This document shows positions 18,189 through 27,458 of a DNA stretch of 43,682 nt, piece by piece (the stretch's first letter is position 1; every line of letters begins with the position of its first letter). The stretch covers positions 1 through 43,682 of the forward strand of contig CAZVEH010000018.1 of NCBI GenBank assembly GCA_964625775.1. Direction: 5' to 3'. A program made the position numbers and the translations under genes. The DNA comes from GCA-2786165 sp964625775 (lineage in GTDB: Bacteria; Pseudomonadota; Gammaproteobacteria; Legionellales; Legionellaceae). The notes beneath the pieces were generated by a model. It was not told the origin of the DNA. It saw only the letters and a program-made list of their open reading frames with translations, and did not search any database.

Positions 18189-18311
18189 ATGACTAAAACA
18201 TCACGCATCATCAGCCTACTTTTTTTCACAGTAGGGTTATCATCGTATTCTTTAGCACTAGATGTCCACACATCTTTCAACCCGCCCCCGCACCCATCGC
18301 CTACCAGATAA
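18189..18311 (+). CDS. Short signal-peptide reading frame (possible truncated secreted protein)
   Basis: A 40-residue frame begins with ATG after AAAAGGAGA (a strong ribosome-binding site). It reads MTKTSRIISLLFFTVGLSSY, then SLALDVHTSF and a Pro-rich end before TAA. The N terminus is a textbook Sec signal peptide with a likely cut after SLA. The mature part would be only about 17 residues. It is either a small secreted peptide or what remains of a gene truncated when the corA region was joined. No downstream frame continues it convincingly. Confidence 0.45.
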   Translation: MTKTSRIISLLFFTVGLSSYSLALDVHTSFNPPPHPSPTR

Positions 18312-18402
18312 AGCAAAACGTAACTGCAGCCCTTGGGCGTACTGGTTGTCTATTTTTTTATTTGCGCTATATAATGATGAAAGCTTATATTGCAAAGGGA
18401 CG

Positions 18403-19371
18403 ATGGTGCTCGTTTACTTGACTCGAAAAAAATCGAAATCTCAAATCTACTCAGCTGAGCAGCCCATTGATTTGAAAGAAGCTGCTTGGATAGATTTACT
18501 ACATCCCACCCATGAAGAAGAAGCGATTATCGAAAAACATTTGAATCTCAATGTCCCTACCCGTGCAGAAATGCGAGAAATTGAATTATCCAGCCGCTTG
18601 TATTGTGATGAAGGCTCTTACTACATGACCGTTATCATGATCGCACAGTCCGACACACCGAATCCAATCCTTGATCCGGTGACGTTTGTGCTCACAAAAC
18701 AACAATTGATTACGATTCGATATATCGAACCACAGTCGTTCAAATTATTTAATATCCACGCAGAAAAACTTAACACTGCTCACAGAGAGCCCATATTTTT
18801 ATTGATTGAGCTTTTAGATGCCACGGTTGATCGTCTGGCTGATATTTTAGAGCTGGTAGGCCATCGTTTAGACGATTATTCGGATGCTATTTTTAAAAAA
18901 GAACCACGCTCACGTAAACATGATTATCAAAAACTCATGCAGCAAATTGGCTCAATAGGCGATTTAAACACCAAGGCACGCGAAAGTTTAATCACATTTT
19001 CTCGAGTCTTGGCGTATTTGGGGCAAATGCCTGATAGCAGACTCAATAAAGAAAAACAACAACACCTCCATACCATCAGTACCGATCTTGCTTCCCTGGG
19101 TGATCATGCCAATTTCCTTTCCACAAAAATCAATTTCCTTTTAGATGCAACCTTGGGTATGGTTAATATTGAACAAAACAATATCATTAAAATCCTATCT
19201 GTGGCCGCGGTCATTTTTCTCCCACCCACTTTGATTGCAAGCATCTATGGGATGAACTTCACCAATATGCCAGAACTCTCATGGAAATATGGTTACTTTA
19301 TCACCTTCGGCTTAATCCTTTTTTCAGCCTGGCTGCCCTATAAATATTTCAAATATCGAAAATGGCTGTGA
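18403..19371 (+). CDS. CorA-family divalent cation transporter
   Basis: The protein is about 322 residues from the ATG at 18403 (MVLVYLTRKKSKS). An upstream in-frame ATG at 18262 exists, but it adds an unlikely basic segment and overlaps the signal-peptide frame. The N-terminal alpha/beta cytoplasmic domain leads to long helices and two C-terminal membrane helices. The selectivity motif is intact as IYGMNFTNMPEL (Gly-Met-Asn). The C terminus is basic (PYKYFKYRKWL), as usual for CorA. It probably imports Mg2+, Co2+ or Ni2+. It is the only full-length plus-strand gene in the first 26 kb and converges with the lipase-like gene. Confidence 0.9.
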   Translation: MVLVYLTRKKSKSQIYSAEQPIDLKEAAWIDLLHPTHEEEAIIEKHLNLNVPTRAEMREIELSSRLYCDEGSYYMTVIMIAQSDTPNPILDPVTFVLTKQQLITIRYIEPQSFKLFNIHAEKLNTAHREPIFLLIELLDATVDRLADILELVGHRLDDYSDAIFKKEPRSRKHDYQKLMQQIGSIGDLNTKARESLITFSRVLAYLGQMPDSRLNKEKQQHLHTISTDLASLGDHANFLSTKINFLLDATLGMVNIEQNNIIKILSVAAVIFLPPTLIASIYGMNFTNMPELSWKYGYFITFGLILFSAWLPYKYFKYRKWL

Positions 19372-19391
19372 GTCGTAGGAGCTATGGGTAT

Positions 19392-22300
19392 CTACATCAT
19401 TCGACAAAGCTCATCATTGGTCCTTTCGTCCGCCACTTTGGTTTTATTCTTTTGATAGTCAGTAACTACGGATTGAAGCTCTTGGTTCATTTGTGCAATA
19501 AAACCAGGATGACTGCTTTGAACTGACCAACAATGGTTTCCTTGGCTAGATATTCCGGATTGCTGCTCTGAGGTTGATATCGCCCGAATAAAATCTTTTT
19601 CTACCCTATCTAATAATGCGTTATCGCTACGAATAGAACCCTGTGGCAATACCGCTTGGATAGTGAGCTCATGATCCCGTCTGGTCATTGAAAACTGATA
19701 CCCAGATCCAAATAAGGTATGAATATTCTGCCGAAGAGAGCAGGGTAAGATTTCTCTAGAAGATTGAGTATGCTGTATAAAATCAGACAAACGACGGTAA
19801 GCATCTATACTTTCTTGTCGGGCCGATGGACTGGCCATCCATTCTCTGAACAAATCCTTCTCGTTGTTCCAAAATGATGAGGCGGAATCGTGATCTATCA
19901 TCATTTTTAAAAGGCTTGTTACGGTGTCGTAATTGCCTAATTTAAAATACACATTAGCCAACCAGCGCCTACAACGATAGGTTTCCTCCGTTTCGTCGTC
20001 CTTCAACGTGGATAGGAGTAACTCACCCAATACAGAGGCCTTTTGGTATTGACCCATTTGTTCAAGGCGATGCATCTCTTGATAAAAGAAAGTACGCGTA
20101 CATTCTATAAGCCGAGAACAGTAGGGTATTGATTGAAGTATTTTCGCGGCTTTCACAAAGTTTTTCTGTTGTATAGCTGGGCTTTGCACTTCAAAATAGG
20201 CTTCTTTTTCTAAGATATTGTACATTATTTTATCTGCTTCGCTATGACTATGCTGCTGACGTAATAATTCTATGGCTTTGTTTAAATGATAGCGTGTTCC
20301 CTGTTCCTGTAAGAGAGGAATAGCTTTTTCAGGTTGTTGTTGAATACAATAATCAAGGTATTTTCGTTTGATATTAGGATGAATCTCTTTGTAATCATAA
20401 TAATATTTTTTTATCGCTGCTGTGTCTTCCTCTTTTTTAGGGTATTCTTTAATCAGCTTTTTATTCAATGCATGATTGATCACTAAAATAAGTTCTTCTA
20501 GCCTTAGAGACTTAGACTGTTGTAACTTTTGTTTGATGGAGTGAAACGCTTCACCCTTCAACGCCTCAGTCCATTCGCAATTGTTGAGTGTGATTATGGT
20601 ATATTTGAGTGTATTTCCAACAAGATATAGATATAAAGTATTTTTTTTGGTTTTGTAGGATTCAGGCTTGACGTATTCAATCACATATCCATTTGTTCCA
20701 CGTCTATAGACCAACTCATTAAATTTTGATTCGATGCCTCTATACGCTTCTAACCGATAGTACTCTTGAATGGCTTTTTCACGCTCGCACCCAGAGCTCT
20801 CAGCCATTTTTTTTAACAGGACATTTTTCAATGGATCTATATTTCGATAAGGTTCCAGCTCAACTGCCAGTTGTAACATTTTTCGGGCCATGATAGGGTC
20901 GACGGTCTTTTGAAAAACCATTTGTTTTAATTTTGAATAGATCACATGGTCATCACTAGAAAGCGCCCCACCTTCATGAATAGGGTGATCCTTCGATCCT
21001 TCAGGCATTAAAGCTTTTGCACAAAGCTCCTGTAGCTTATCGTGCAGTACTCGCTTAATGCTATTTTTATAAGTCTCTGAAGGATTACCCACATAGGCAG
21101 CTCTCACATAATCTACAATATCTGGATTGAAACCGATTTTACGAAACATTTTTTTAATGGCTTCATTTTCTGCAGCAGATTTAGAAAATTGGCCTTTCTC
21201 AACCTTTTCAAAATAGTTTTGGGTTTTTTGCAACGTCCTAATACCGCCAGAACTCTCAATCAGATCACAGATCTGACTTATTGCTTTTTGTTCAGGAGTA
21301 CGCCTAAGCCATTGAATCAGATCAAAGGCAAAAAGCATGGCGCGAAAGGGGGATAGGGTGATCGATTTTTCAAGATAGCTCTCATCCGTATCAGGGGCTT
21401 TCATCCACCAATTTGTCAGTGTGAGTTTGAAGTTTTCCTTATCCACAAACACCATGTCGGACAAATTACGAATGTCACGCGGTGGCGAAAAAGCGGAACA
21501 TAACGCGATTGGATCTTGATAAACAGCATCTTTTTCAATGTTTGCACGCATGTCACTTGAAAAATGCGAGGGTGACAGTAATTGCAGGGCCAATTCCTGC
21601 TTAAACGCTTGCTGTCTTTTTTCTTCAAAATATTTTTCGGCTTGTTCTGTAGCCGAGTTCATGGATGCCAAAGCTGCATCAAGCTTTCTGTTGCGGTCTT
21701 CACGCTCCGCCAGTTGTTGGCGTTGGGTTGGCGGAAGCGCTTGTTCTTTAGGCAGCATATCAGCAGCTAAGGCCGTATAAACCTCACGAAATGCATCCCG
21801 TATAAACAAATGATTCACAGATATATTATCTTCCTGCATCCAAGAAAGTGTAGGATTCACGGGTGTATTTGGAATCAATTCTTTTCTATAATAATAGCCA
21901 TCGCACTCTCGAATAAGATACGCCTTTCCATCAGACAAAGCATTAAGGTTCATGGTTATAGCGTGAAAAGTAGTAAATAACCTCAGGTCCATAGTGGGAA
22001 TATCATCAAGTTTATGAATTATTTTCCATGTTGAGGGAGAGAATAAGAGACCGATAGGTGTTTGAGACAACGCCAATTCGAGCCCGAGCAAGTCCACGAC
22101 AGCATCAGAACAGGGCACAGGAATAAAAAGCGAAGACGGCTCAATCACTTTTCTCATGGTTTCTGCATTCAAAATAACGCGATCTACAGTTCCTGGTAAT
22201 ACAGACCACCAGGTATTAAAAAAATTCCAGGTGGCCTGGCAGGTGTATAGGCGCGTCTCATCAAAATAAGGCTCTTTTTTGAGTTGCTCCAAGTTTTTCG

Positions 22301-22829
22301 GACTAAAGCCAATCGAATCAAAACCAAAAGCCTCCCAACCATGGTGGCGCGCGGCCATAATCATCGTAACAGGCGCTGCCAATGAATGTCCTACAACAAC
22401 CACTCTATCTGTGGTTTTGATAAGCCCTTCTCTCAAGGCCTCCGCAATAAACCGTTCTGTATGTTTGACGATTTCTAATTCATTATAATCGTAACCTAGT
22501 AATACCTTGAGGTCGTCAGTCAAATTCCCTTTCACACCTAGCGAGCCCAACGTTAGAACCGTTCCTCGAATACCAATAACAACCGTATTTTCTTCTTCTA
22601 ATCGAGCAAGGAAAACCCGGCAATATTCGTTCGGTAAATCACACTTTTCTACCTTTATTTTGCTGTGAGTTGTATTTCCAATAAACGACTCAATATCCGA
22701 TGACGTGCCCTCCAAATAAGCTGCTTCAGCATATCTCAGAAAGGTATGTTCAATAGAATGATTGATCACTATATTTTTCATCAAGGTCGACATAGGAATC
22801 GTATAAAAATTATCTATTTTTTGCTCCAC
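19392..22829 (-). CDS. Large lipase-like protein with helical-repeat C-terminal region
   Basis: This 1145-residue protein has no signal peptide. The N-terminal 300 residues look like an alpha/beta hydrolase of the class 3 lipase type: VVIGIRGT (83-90) fits the oxyanion strand and VVVVGHSLAAPVTMIMAA (143-159) carries the nucleophile Ser149, with Asp and His candidates further on. The rest is charged and helical. A Gln/Glu-rich coiled stretch lies near 365-420 and TPR-like helices near 930-1010 (KASVLGELLLSTL, WLANVYFKLGNYDTV). The start is GTG after AAAGGAGGGG. Size, lack of export signal and modular build suggest a translocated effector; this is inference. Confidence 0.7.
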   Translation of the reverse strand: MEQKIDNFYTIPMSTLMKNIVINHSIEHTFLRYAEAAYLEGTSSDIESFIGNTTHSKIKVEKCDLPNEYCRVFLARLEEENTVVIGIRGTVLTLGSLGVKGNLTDDLKVLLGYDYNELEIVKHTERFIAEALREGLIKTTDRVVVVGHSLAAPVTMIMAARHHGWEAFGFDSIGFSPKNLEQLKKEPYFDETRLYTCQATWNFFNTWWSVLPGTVDRVILNAETMRKVIEPSSLFIPVPCSDAVVDLLGLELALSQTPIGLLFSPSTWKIIHKLDDIPTMDLRLFTTFHAITMNLNALSDGKAYLIRECDGYYYRKELIPNTPVNPTLSWMQEDNISVNHLFIRDAFREVYTALAADMLPKEQALPPTQRQQLAEREDRNRKLDAALASMNSATEQAEKYFEEKRQQAFKQELALQLLSPSHFSSDMRANIEKDAVYQDPIALCSAFSPPRDIRNLSDMVFVDKENFKLTLTNWWMKAPDTDESYLEKSITLSPFRAMLFAFDLIQWLRRTPEQKAISQICDLIESSGGIRTLQKTQNYFEKVEKGQFSKSAAENEAIKKMFRKIGFNPDIVDYVRAAYVGNPSETYKNSIKRVLHDKLQELCAKALMPEGSKDHPIHEGGALSSDDHVIYSKLKQMVFQKTVDPIMARKMLQLAVELEPYRNIDPLKNVLLKKMAESSGCEREKAIQEYYRLEAYRGIESKFNELVYRRGTNGYVIEYVKPESYKTKKNTLYLYLVGNTLKYTIITLNNCEWTEALKGEAFHSIKQKLQQSKSLRLEELILVINHALNKKLIKEYPKKEEDTAAIKKYYYDYKEIHPNIKRKYLDYCIQQQPEKAIPLLQEQGTRYHLNKAIELLRQQHSHSEADKIMYNILEKEAYFEVQSPAIQQKNFVKAAKILQSIPYCSRLIECTRTFFYQEMHRLEQMGQYQKASVLGELLLSTLKDDETEETYRCRRWLANVYFKLGNYDTVTSLLKMMIDHDSASSFWNNEKDLFREWMASPSARQESIDAYRRLSDFIQHTQSSREILPCSLRQNIHTLFGSGYQFSMTRRDHELTIQAVLPQGSIRSDNALLDRVEKDFIRAISTSEQQSGISSQGNHCWSVQSSHPGFIAQMNQELQSVVTDYQKNKTKVADERTNDELCRMM

Positions 22830-22900
22830 TAACCCCTCCTTTGAGGTCTGAACCCGTTTTTAAAAAAGTTCGTTTGAAATTTAAAATGAACTACACCACT

Positions 22901-23671
22901 CTAAAACGCATCTTTCCATTGACGTAACTCGCGAAACACCTCTTTAGGATCACACAAGGAACGTTTGGCATACGCTTCGACCTGTTCAATCACTTCAGGA
23001 ATATGGCAACGCAAAAAAGGATTGGTTTCTTTCTCTTCATATAAAAAAGAGGGCAAAGAGGGTCTACCTTGTTCTCGAATAGATTGTACCTTATTGATGC
23101 GTTGCACAATGGCTTGATGATTGGGTTCGACCAAACGTGCAAAACTCAAATTAGCCAAAGTGTACTCATGCCCGCAGTAAATAGGCGTATGATCAGGTAA
23201 GCGAGCTAGCTTTTGTAAGGAATGATACAATTGGTCTGCAGTACCTTCAAACAAACGTCCACACCCGCCTCCAAATAACGTATCGCCGCAAAATAATGCG
23301 TCTTGAGTATGAAAAGCAATATGATCCAAGGTATGCCCAGGTATCAATAGCGCTTGAAACTCGGGAAAATGCGCCGTTATCGTAAATACCTCATGATCTG
23401 AAAGTCGCCCCGTCAGCGCAGGTAATTGGCTGTGAACAGACGACAGAACAGGCACTGGAAAAGCCTGCAAAAGAGCTGCCAACCCATGGGTATGATCCCA
23501 ATGATGATGGGTAATCAGAATACCCGACAGCGTAAGATGATGTTCGGTTACATAATCAATCACCGGTGCCGCATCGCCAGGATCAACAACCAGAGCAACC
23601 CCTTGCTTGCTGTTGATCATCATCCAAATATAGTTATCTTTTAAAGCTGGAATAGCGGCAATATGGATCAT
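22901..23671 (-). CDS. gloB: Hydroxyacylglutathione hydrolase (glyoxalase II)
   Basis: The 256-residue metallo-beta-lactamase-fold enzyme has the metal motif THHHWDHTHG (54-63), further ligands in LIPGHTLDHIAFH and LFCGDTLFGGGCGRLFEGT, and YCGHEYTLANLSFA. It ends with the family tail VFRELRQWKDAF. It hydrolyses S-lactoylglutathione to lactate and glutathione. It starts nine bases after the MFS gene stop, so they are probably co-transcribed. All catalytic ligands are present. Confidence 0.97.
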   Translation of the reverse strand: MIHIAAIPALKDNYIWMMINSKQGVALVVDPGDAAPVIDYVTEHHLTLSGILITHHHWDHTHGLAALLQAFPVPVLSSVHSQLPALTGRLSDHEVFTITAHFPEFQALLIPGHTLDHIAFHTQDALFCGDTLFGGGCGRLFEGTADQLYHSLQKLARLPDHTPIYCGHEYTLANLSFARLVEPNHQAIVQRINKVQSIREQGRPSLPSFLYEEKETNPFLRCHIPEVIEQVEAYAKRSLCDPKEVFRELRQWKDAF

Positions 23672-23680
23672 TCGTTCTTC

Positions 23681-24964
23681 TCAATGAGATTCTTTACGAA
23701 TATCTTGCTCATCATGCACACCTTTCAACAGAAAAGCACCGATGATTTGGTATAAAGGCAAGATACTCAAAGCCAATTGATAACTCCATACAGAAAAACC
23801 TTGGCCGTGGCTTATTTTACTTAATGTATCCAATAAAGCCCCGATCAAAGGCTCAGTGATGGCATCAAAAAAAGCATCACTAGCATTGATAAGAGAAATA
23901 ACCGTGCCAGCCAGATACAAGGGATTCGATTCTTTGCCAATCACAAACACCATTGGGAAAGCACCTAAATTAAACCCAAAGAAAAACAACAAACTACCAA
24001 CAATCCAAATAGGCAAAGGATGGACATAAATCACCAAAGATAGGGCTAGCGCGGACAAAAGTGTTGAGTAAAACATAAAAGAGAGTCGATTTTTGATCCT
24101 ATTTGCGCCTATTGCAAATAAAGGACTCGCAATGGCCAAACCAACAAACACCAGGGAAATCAACGTGGAGGACGTTAATTTATCCAAATGATACGCTTGC
24201 TGTAAAAAAGGATTCCCCCAAAGGCCACAAAATATCACCACGGGCGCAAAAGCCAAACCACCATAGCCCGTTAACAACCAATTTTGTTTGCTTTTGATGA
24301 TCAATAAAACATTTTCCCAAATGCTCTCATGCGTTTCAGACGTATGTTTTGTCGGAAAAAAAGCCGGTTTATCTTTGACAAACAACAAAAACAACCCACT
24401 CAAAACAACACCGAACCAGCCTAAATACGCAAGGCTTGCTCTCCATCCAACCTGCTGCATCAACCAAGCAAGAGGCATTTGTCCACAAACAGCCCCTACC
24501 ATAGCCGCAGCCACTACCAAAGAGGTCAACAGAGCATAATGTTTTTTATCAAACCATATGGACGCCAATTTGAAGTAAGCAATGGTAGCAAAAGAAACCC
24601 CTACACCGATCAAAGCCCGTCCGCTAATAGCCACATTGAGTTGCTCTGCTCCAGAAAAAACAAAGATTCCGATAGCACAACATACAATAGCGCAGGCTGT
24701 TATCCATTTAGTACCAAAATGATCGAGAATCACCCCAACAAATAACGGCACAATCAGGTAAGTCCAAAAATACACGCCTGATAAAACGCCTAACCCTAGT
24801 CCTTGTAAATGAAAAGAGTCCATCAGTTGCATCGCCATGACGCTTGGAAAATTCTGTAAAATATATTTATAAAATAAAAACACAGCGCATATACTCAGAA
24901 TAAGTACAGCCCGTGAAGTTGTGGGGATATATGTGGATGCGGAAGCACCCTGTGATTTTTTCAT
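23681..24964 (-). CDS. MFS transporter
   Basis: The 427-residue protein has twelve hydrophobic helices. Near the N terminus are FPSVMAMQLMDSFHLQGLGLGVLSGVYFW and the loop GVILDHFGTKWITACAI, a degenerate MFS motif A. Helix 4 holds GRALIGVGVSFATIAYFK. The overall pattern fits the anion:cation or Pht-like transporters common in Legionellales, but the substrate cannot be inferred. It starts with ATG after AGGAGAT and leads into gloB. A 556-base non-coding region lies upstream. Confidence 0.85.
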   Translation of the reverse strand: MKKSQGASASTYIPTTSRAVLILSICAVFLFYKYILQNFPSVMAMQLMDSFHLQGLGLGVLSGVYFWTYLIVPLFVGVILDHFGTKWITACAIVCCAIGIFVFSGAEQLNVAISGRALIGVGVSFATIAYFKLASIWFDKKHYALLTSLVVAAAMVGAVCGQMPLAWLMQQVGWRASLAYLGWFGVVLSGLFLLFVKDKPAFFPTKHTSETHESIWENVLLIIKSKQNWLLTGYGGLAFAPVVIFCGLWGNPFLQQAYHLDKLTSSTLISLVFVGLAIASPLFAIGANRIKNRLSFMFYSTLLSALALSLVIYVHPLPIWIVGSLLFFFGFNLGAFPMVFVIGKESNPLYLAGTVISLINASDAFFDAITEPLIGALLDTLSKISHGQGFSVWSYQLALSILPLYQIIGAFLLKGVHDEQDIRKESH

Positions 24965-25520
24965 TGCATCTCCTGTTTCTAATTAATCAAACAACACTAA
25001 GTTTGCCCCTAGGGCAGCTCAATGAATGATCAACGCAACCCCAGGGTTAGGAGAGAAAGAATAAAAACACCACATAAAAAAAGGAAACAACAAGAACATA
25101 CCGCAACAACACGGCTTCGCTGAAGGTAGAGCATATATGTTGTTGAGGGTTGGTCATGGCGTCAAAAGCAATCGATCTTCAAGACAGCCACTATACCGCC
25201 GTGAGAATATGAGGTCAAGCCACGAATACAGGGTGATATCGTCTAAATTATGGTTAACACCGTAAACTAGACGATTTGTTCTCGTAGCCCGCAAGTAGCA
25301 TAGCGAATTGCGGGACGACAATAACAGTCTCTGATCAATGTGGAATACATATTCCAAAAAAACTACTGATCATTTATCTCGTTTAGCGTAACCCCGCAAT
25401 TTGCTACGCTACTTGCGGGCTACTTTGATCAATGGCGGCGCTTGATGCAAAGAGTAAAAACAAAAAAATTATACCTCTTCAATCAATCCTGCTTCCAGTA
25501 AAAACTACGGTGGACAGTTT
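24965..25520. other. Intergenic region containing a palindromic element
   Basis: This 556-base gap separates an MFS gene start from the VOC gene end. It holds the 25268-25423 palindromic element and an inverted pair CAACAACA (25104-25111) with TGTTGTTG (25138-25145). The small frames present translate the repeat and show no family features. No gene or RNA was recognised. Confidence 0.6.
25268..25423. repeat. MITE-like palindromic element, copy 1
   Basis: The left arm GTAGCCCGCAAGTAGCATAG runs on to about 25314 and pairs with the right arm at 25392-25423 with two mismatches in 31 bases. An internal spacer of about 77 bases contains TGTGGAATACAT. A second copy lies at 42700-42850, with matching arms, spacer landmarks and left flank (AGACGA-TTGT). 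The build, with long terminal inverted repeats and no coding sequence, suggests a miniature mobile element or a structured REP unit. Confidence 0.75.
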
Positions 25521-25895
25521 CTAAGCTTTTTTTGAATATAAAGCGATTGCATTTCCTTCACTATCTAACACTATCGCGCGATGACCGTAAGGTCCTATTT
25601 GTTCTTTCTCAGACAAAATAGGCCTACCTTGTGCTTTGACTGCAGCAAGCGTTTCATCCAGTTGTCCTTCCACATTCAAGTAGACCAAAGGACCATGTTG
25701 AGAAGGTTGGCGATTGGGCATTATGGTCAAACATCCGGATACATTTTCATCGGTGTGGGGTAATAACCCAAACTCAAAGCCTTGTTCCGATATTTTTTGT
25801 ACTTCAGCATTCAATATCGCAGTATAAAAACCGATAGCACGATCCAAATCAATCACAGGGATGTCAATCCAGCAAAAAGTGTTTTTTTGAGTCAT
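25521..25895 (-). CDS. VOC-family (glyoxalase/bleomycin-resistance fold) protein
   Basis: A 124-residue protein starting TQKNTFCWIDIPVIDLDRAI, followed by GFYTAILNAEV, the classical first betaalphabetabetabeta unit of VOC proteins. The second unit is VYLNVEGQLDETLAAVKAQG, ending in GPYGHRAIVLDSEGNAIALYS with the usual late Glu. Metal-site residues are only partly recognisable. Such proteins are often annotated as glyoxalase-like; the substrate is unknown. It is the last minus-strand gene before the strand switch. Confidence 0.88.
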   Translation of the reverse strand: MTQKNTFCWIDIPVIDLDRAIGFYTAILNAEVQKISEQGFEFGLLPHTDENVSGCLTIMPNRQPSQHGPLVYLNVEGQLDETLAAVKAQGRPILSEKEQIGPYGHRAIVLDSEGNAIALYSKKA

Positions 25896-26357
25896 GTATG
25901 TTCCAAAGTCACAATCTAATTTGCATGGTAACAGGCTCCCGAATAGCCCGCAAGCTGCTTTGTGTTTATTGTTTTTTTTAGGGAGGCAGTAATAATAATT
26001 AAATTATATATTTATAGATTATGTTTATTATTAGGAAAATAATTTCTGTGGTTAAGTTTTTATTTGATAATAATATCAATAAGTTAATTGAAATTTAACA
26101 TGGGGTTATTTACGGTATATGATCGTTTTTACTGGGGTATAAATCACGTAAAAATAAAAGGGGATACTTTATACAGTTCTATTACAGTGCCCTCACGCAT
26201 CTTCTCCACAAGATGTGATGCACTTATTGGTTCAAAATAATGGATATAAAAAATAGATCGCTCCCCTGTTTTTTATCCATGTTGCTGACTTACCTTCATG
26301 CTTGTGTATTCTTTAAAATCCAGGTAATGTCTCGTTTTTTATGATTATTGACATGAT
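25896..26357. other. AT-rich intergenic region at the strand switch; possible replication origin
   Basis: This 462-base divergent gap has a strongly AT-rich stretch at about 25985-26100. It contains degenerate DnaA-box-like 9-mers (TGTGGTTAA at 26047-26055, TTCTCCACA at 26202-26210, TTATCCATG at 26273-26281) and GATC sites at 26121 and 26256. A 6-bp hairpin with a 6-base loop (CATCTT/AAGATG) sits at 26198-26215. It coincides with the change in gene direction and base skew. No gene was seen. The oriC idea is inference; no box matches the consensus exactly. Confidence 0.4.
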
Positions 26358-27458
26358 ATGACACTCACCGATTTGATTTTAACCAAAATAAAATCGCATC
26401 CTCCTATGTCGTTTGCAGAGTTTATGCAATGGGCATTGTATGCACCACAAGGTGGTTACTATACTGTTGGCTTAAAACAGTTTGGCCAGGATTTTACAAC
26501 AGCACCTGAGATCAGCTGTTTGTTTTCTTATGCTGTGGCTCAACAGTGTATCGATGTGTTGACGCATCTTACGCATCCAGTGATTTTAGAGTTTGGCGCA
26601 GGATCGGGACGTATGTGCATCGATCTTTTAACCTATTTAGAACAAGAGCATTGTTTACCTGAAACGTATTATATTCTTGAATTAAGTGGGGAATTACAAA
26701 GCCAACAACATCATGCGTTTACCGAGTCTATTCCTCACTTGCTACCTAGAATCCAATGGCTACAGACTTGGCCTGAAGCTTCTTTTGAAGGGGTGATTTT
26801 AGCCAATGAAGTCTTGGATGCGATGCCTGTGCATCGATTTTTACAGACTGAAGACCATTTATACGAAATTTGTGTGGATGTAAAAGACGATCATTTACAT
26901 GAAGTGCTACGGATTTGCGATAATGAAGTTTTGCAGAAGCATGTGTCCCATGCTTTGCCATCGAATCTATATCCTTATCAGTCGGAAGTTAATTTATTTG
27001 TCGAGGATTGGATCAAGCAATGTAGCTCATTATTACACAAAGGATTGATGTTGATTCTTGATTACGGATTTCCACGGCATGAATACTTTCATCCTGATCG
27101 ACATCAAGGGACGTTGATGTGTCACCATCTTCATCGTGCGCATACAAATCCATTGATTCATATTGGAGAGCAGGATATCACGGCACATGTTGAATTCACC
27201 CATGTTGCTGAAGCTGCATTTGCAGCTGGTTTTGCGGTGTCTGGATTTACTTCTCAAGCCTCTTTTTTGTTGGCCAACGGTTTGTTAAGCTTATTAGAAG
27301 CATGTTCACCAAAACAATTGTTCAAGCAGCAGCAAGCTGTAAAAACTTTGCTTCAGCCCAATGAAATGGGTGAATTATTTAAAGTGATGGCTTTGACCAA
27401 AGCTTGGGATGAACCTTTGCGCGGATTTCAAATACAAGACAGACGGGCTAGTTTATGA
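26358..27458 (+). CDS. SAM-dependent methyltransferase, MidA/NDUFAF7 family (DUF185)
   Basis: The 366-residue protein opens with SFAEFMQWALYAPQGGYYT and FTTAPEISCLFSYAVAQQC, the family signature. The SAM motif is ILEFGAGSGRMCIDLL, followed by GVILANEVLDAMPVHRF and LILDYGFPRHEYFHPDRHQGTLMCHHLH. The human homologue NDUFAF7 methylates an arginine in complex I; bacterial targets are less clear. It is first in a plus-strand operon with the PTPS-family gene (four-base ATGA overlap) and priA. No strong ribosome-binding site is visible at the ATG. Confidence 0.9.
   Translation: MTLTDLILTKIKSHPPMSFAEFMQWALYAPQGGYYTVGLKQFGQDFTTAPEISCLFSYAVAQQCIDVLTHLTHPVILEFGAGSGRMCIDLLTYLEQEHCLPETYYILELSGELQSQQHHAFTESIPHLLPRIQWLQTWPEASFEGVILANEVLDAMPVHRFLQTEDHLYEICVDVKDDHLHEVLRICDNEVLQKHVSHALPSNLYPYQSEVNLFVEDWIKQCSSLLHKGLMLILDYGFPRHEYFHPDRHQGTLMCHHLHRAHTNPLIHIGEQDITAHVEFTHVAEAAFAAGFAVSGFTSQASFLLANGLLSLLEACSPKQLFKQQQAVKTLLQPNEMGELFKVMALTKAWDEPLRGFQIQDRRASL

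Noticed and set aside
21438..21446. Exact DnaA box TTATCCACA
   Set aside because: A single copy inside the lipase-like coding region, with no cluster or AT-rich region around it; expected by chance in a window this size.
25154..25357. 67-residue minus-strand reading frame
   Set aside because: Much of it translates the palindromic element, with no ribosome-binding site or family features.
25944..25954. TAGCCCGCAAG as a third copy of the palindromic element
   Set aside because: Only 11 bases match clearly and no partner arm or spacer follows; mentioned as a possible remnant only.
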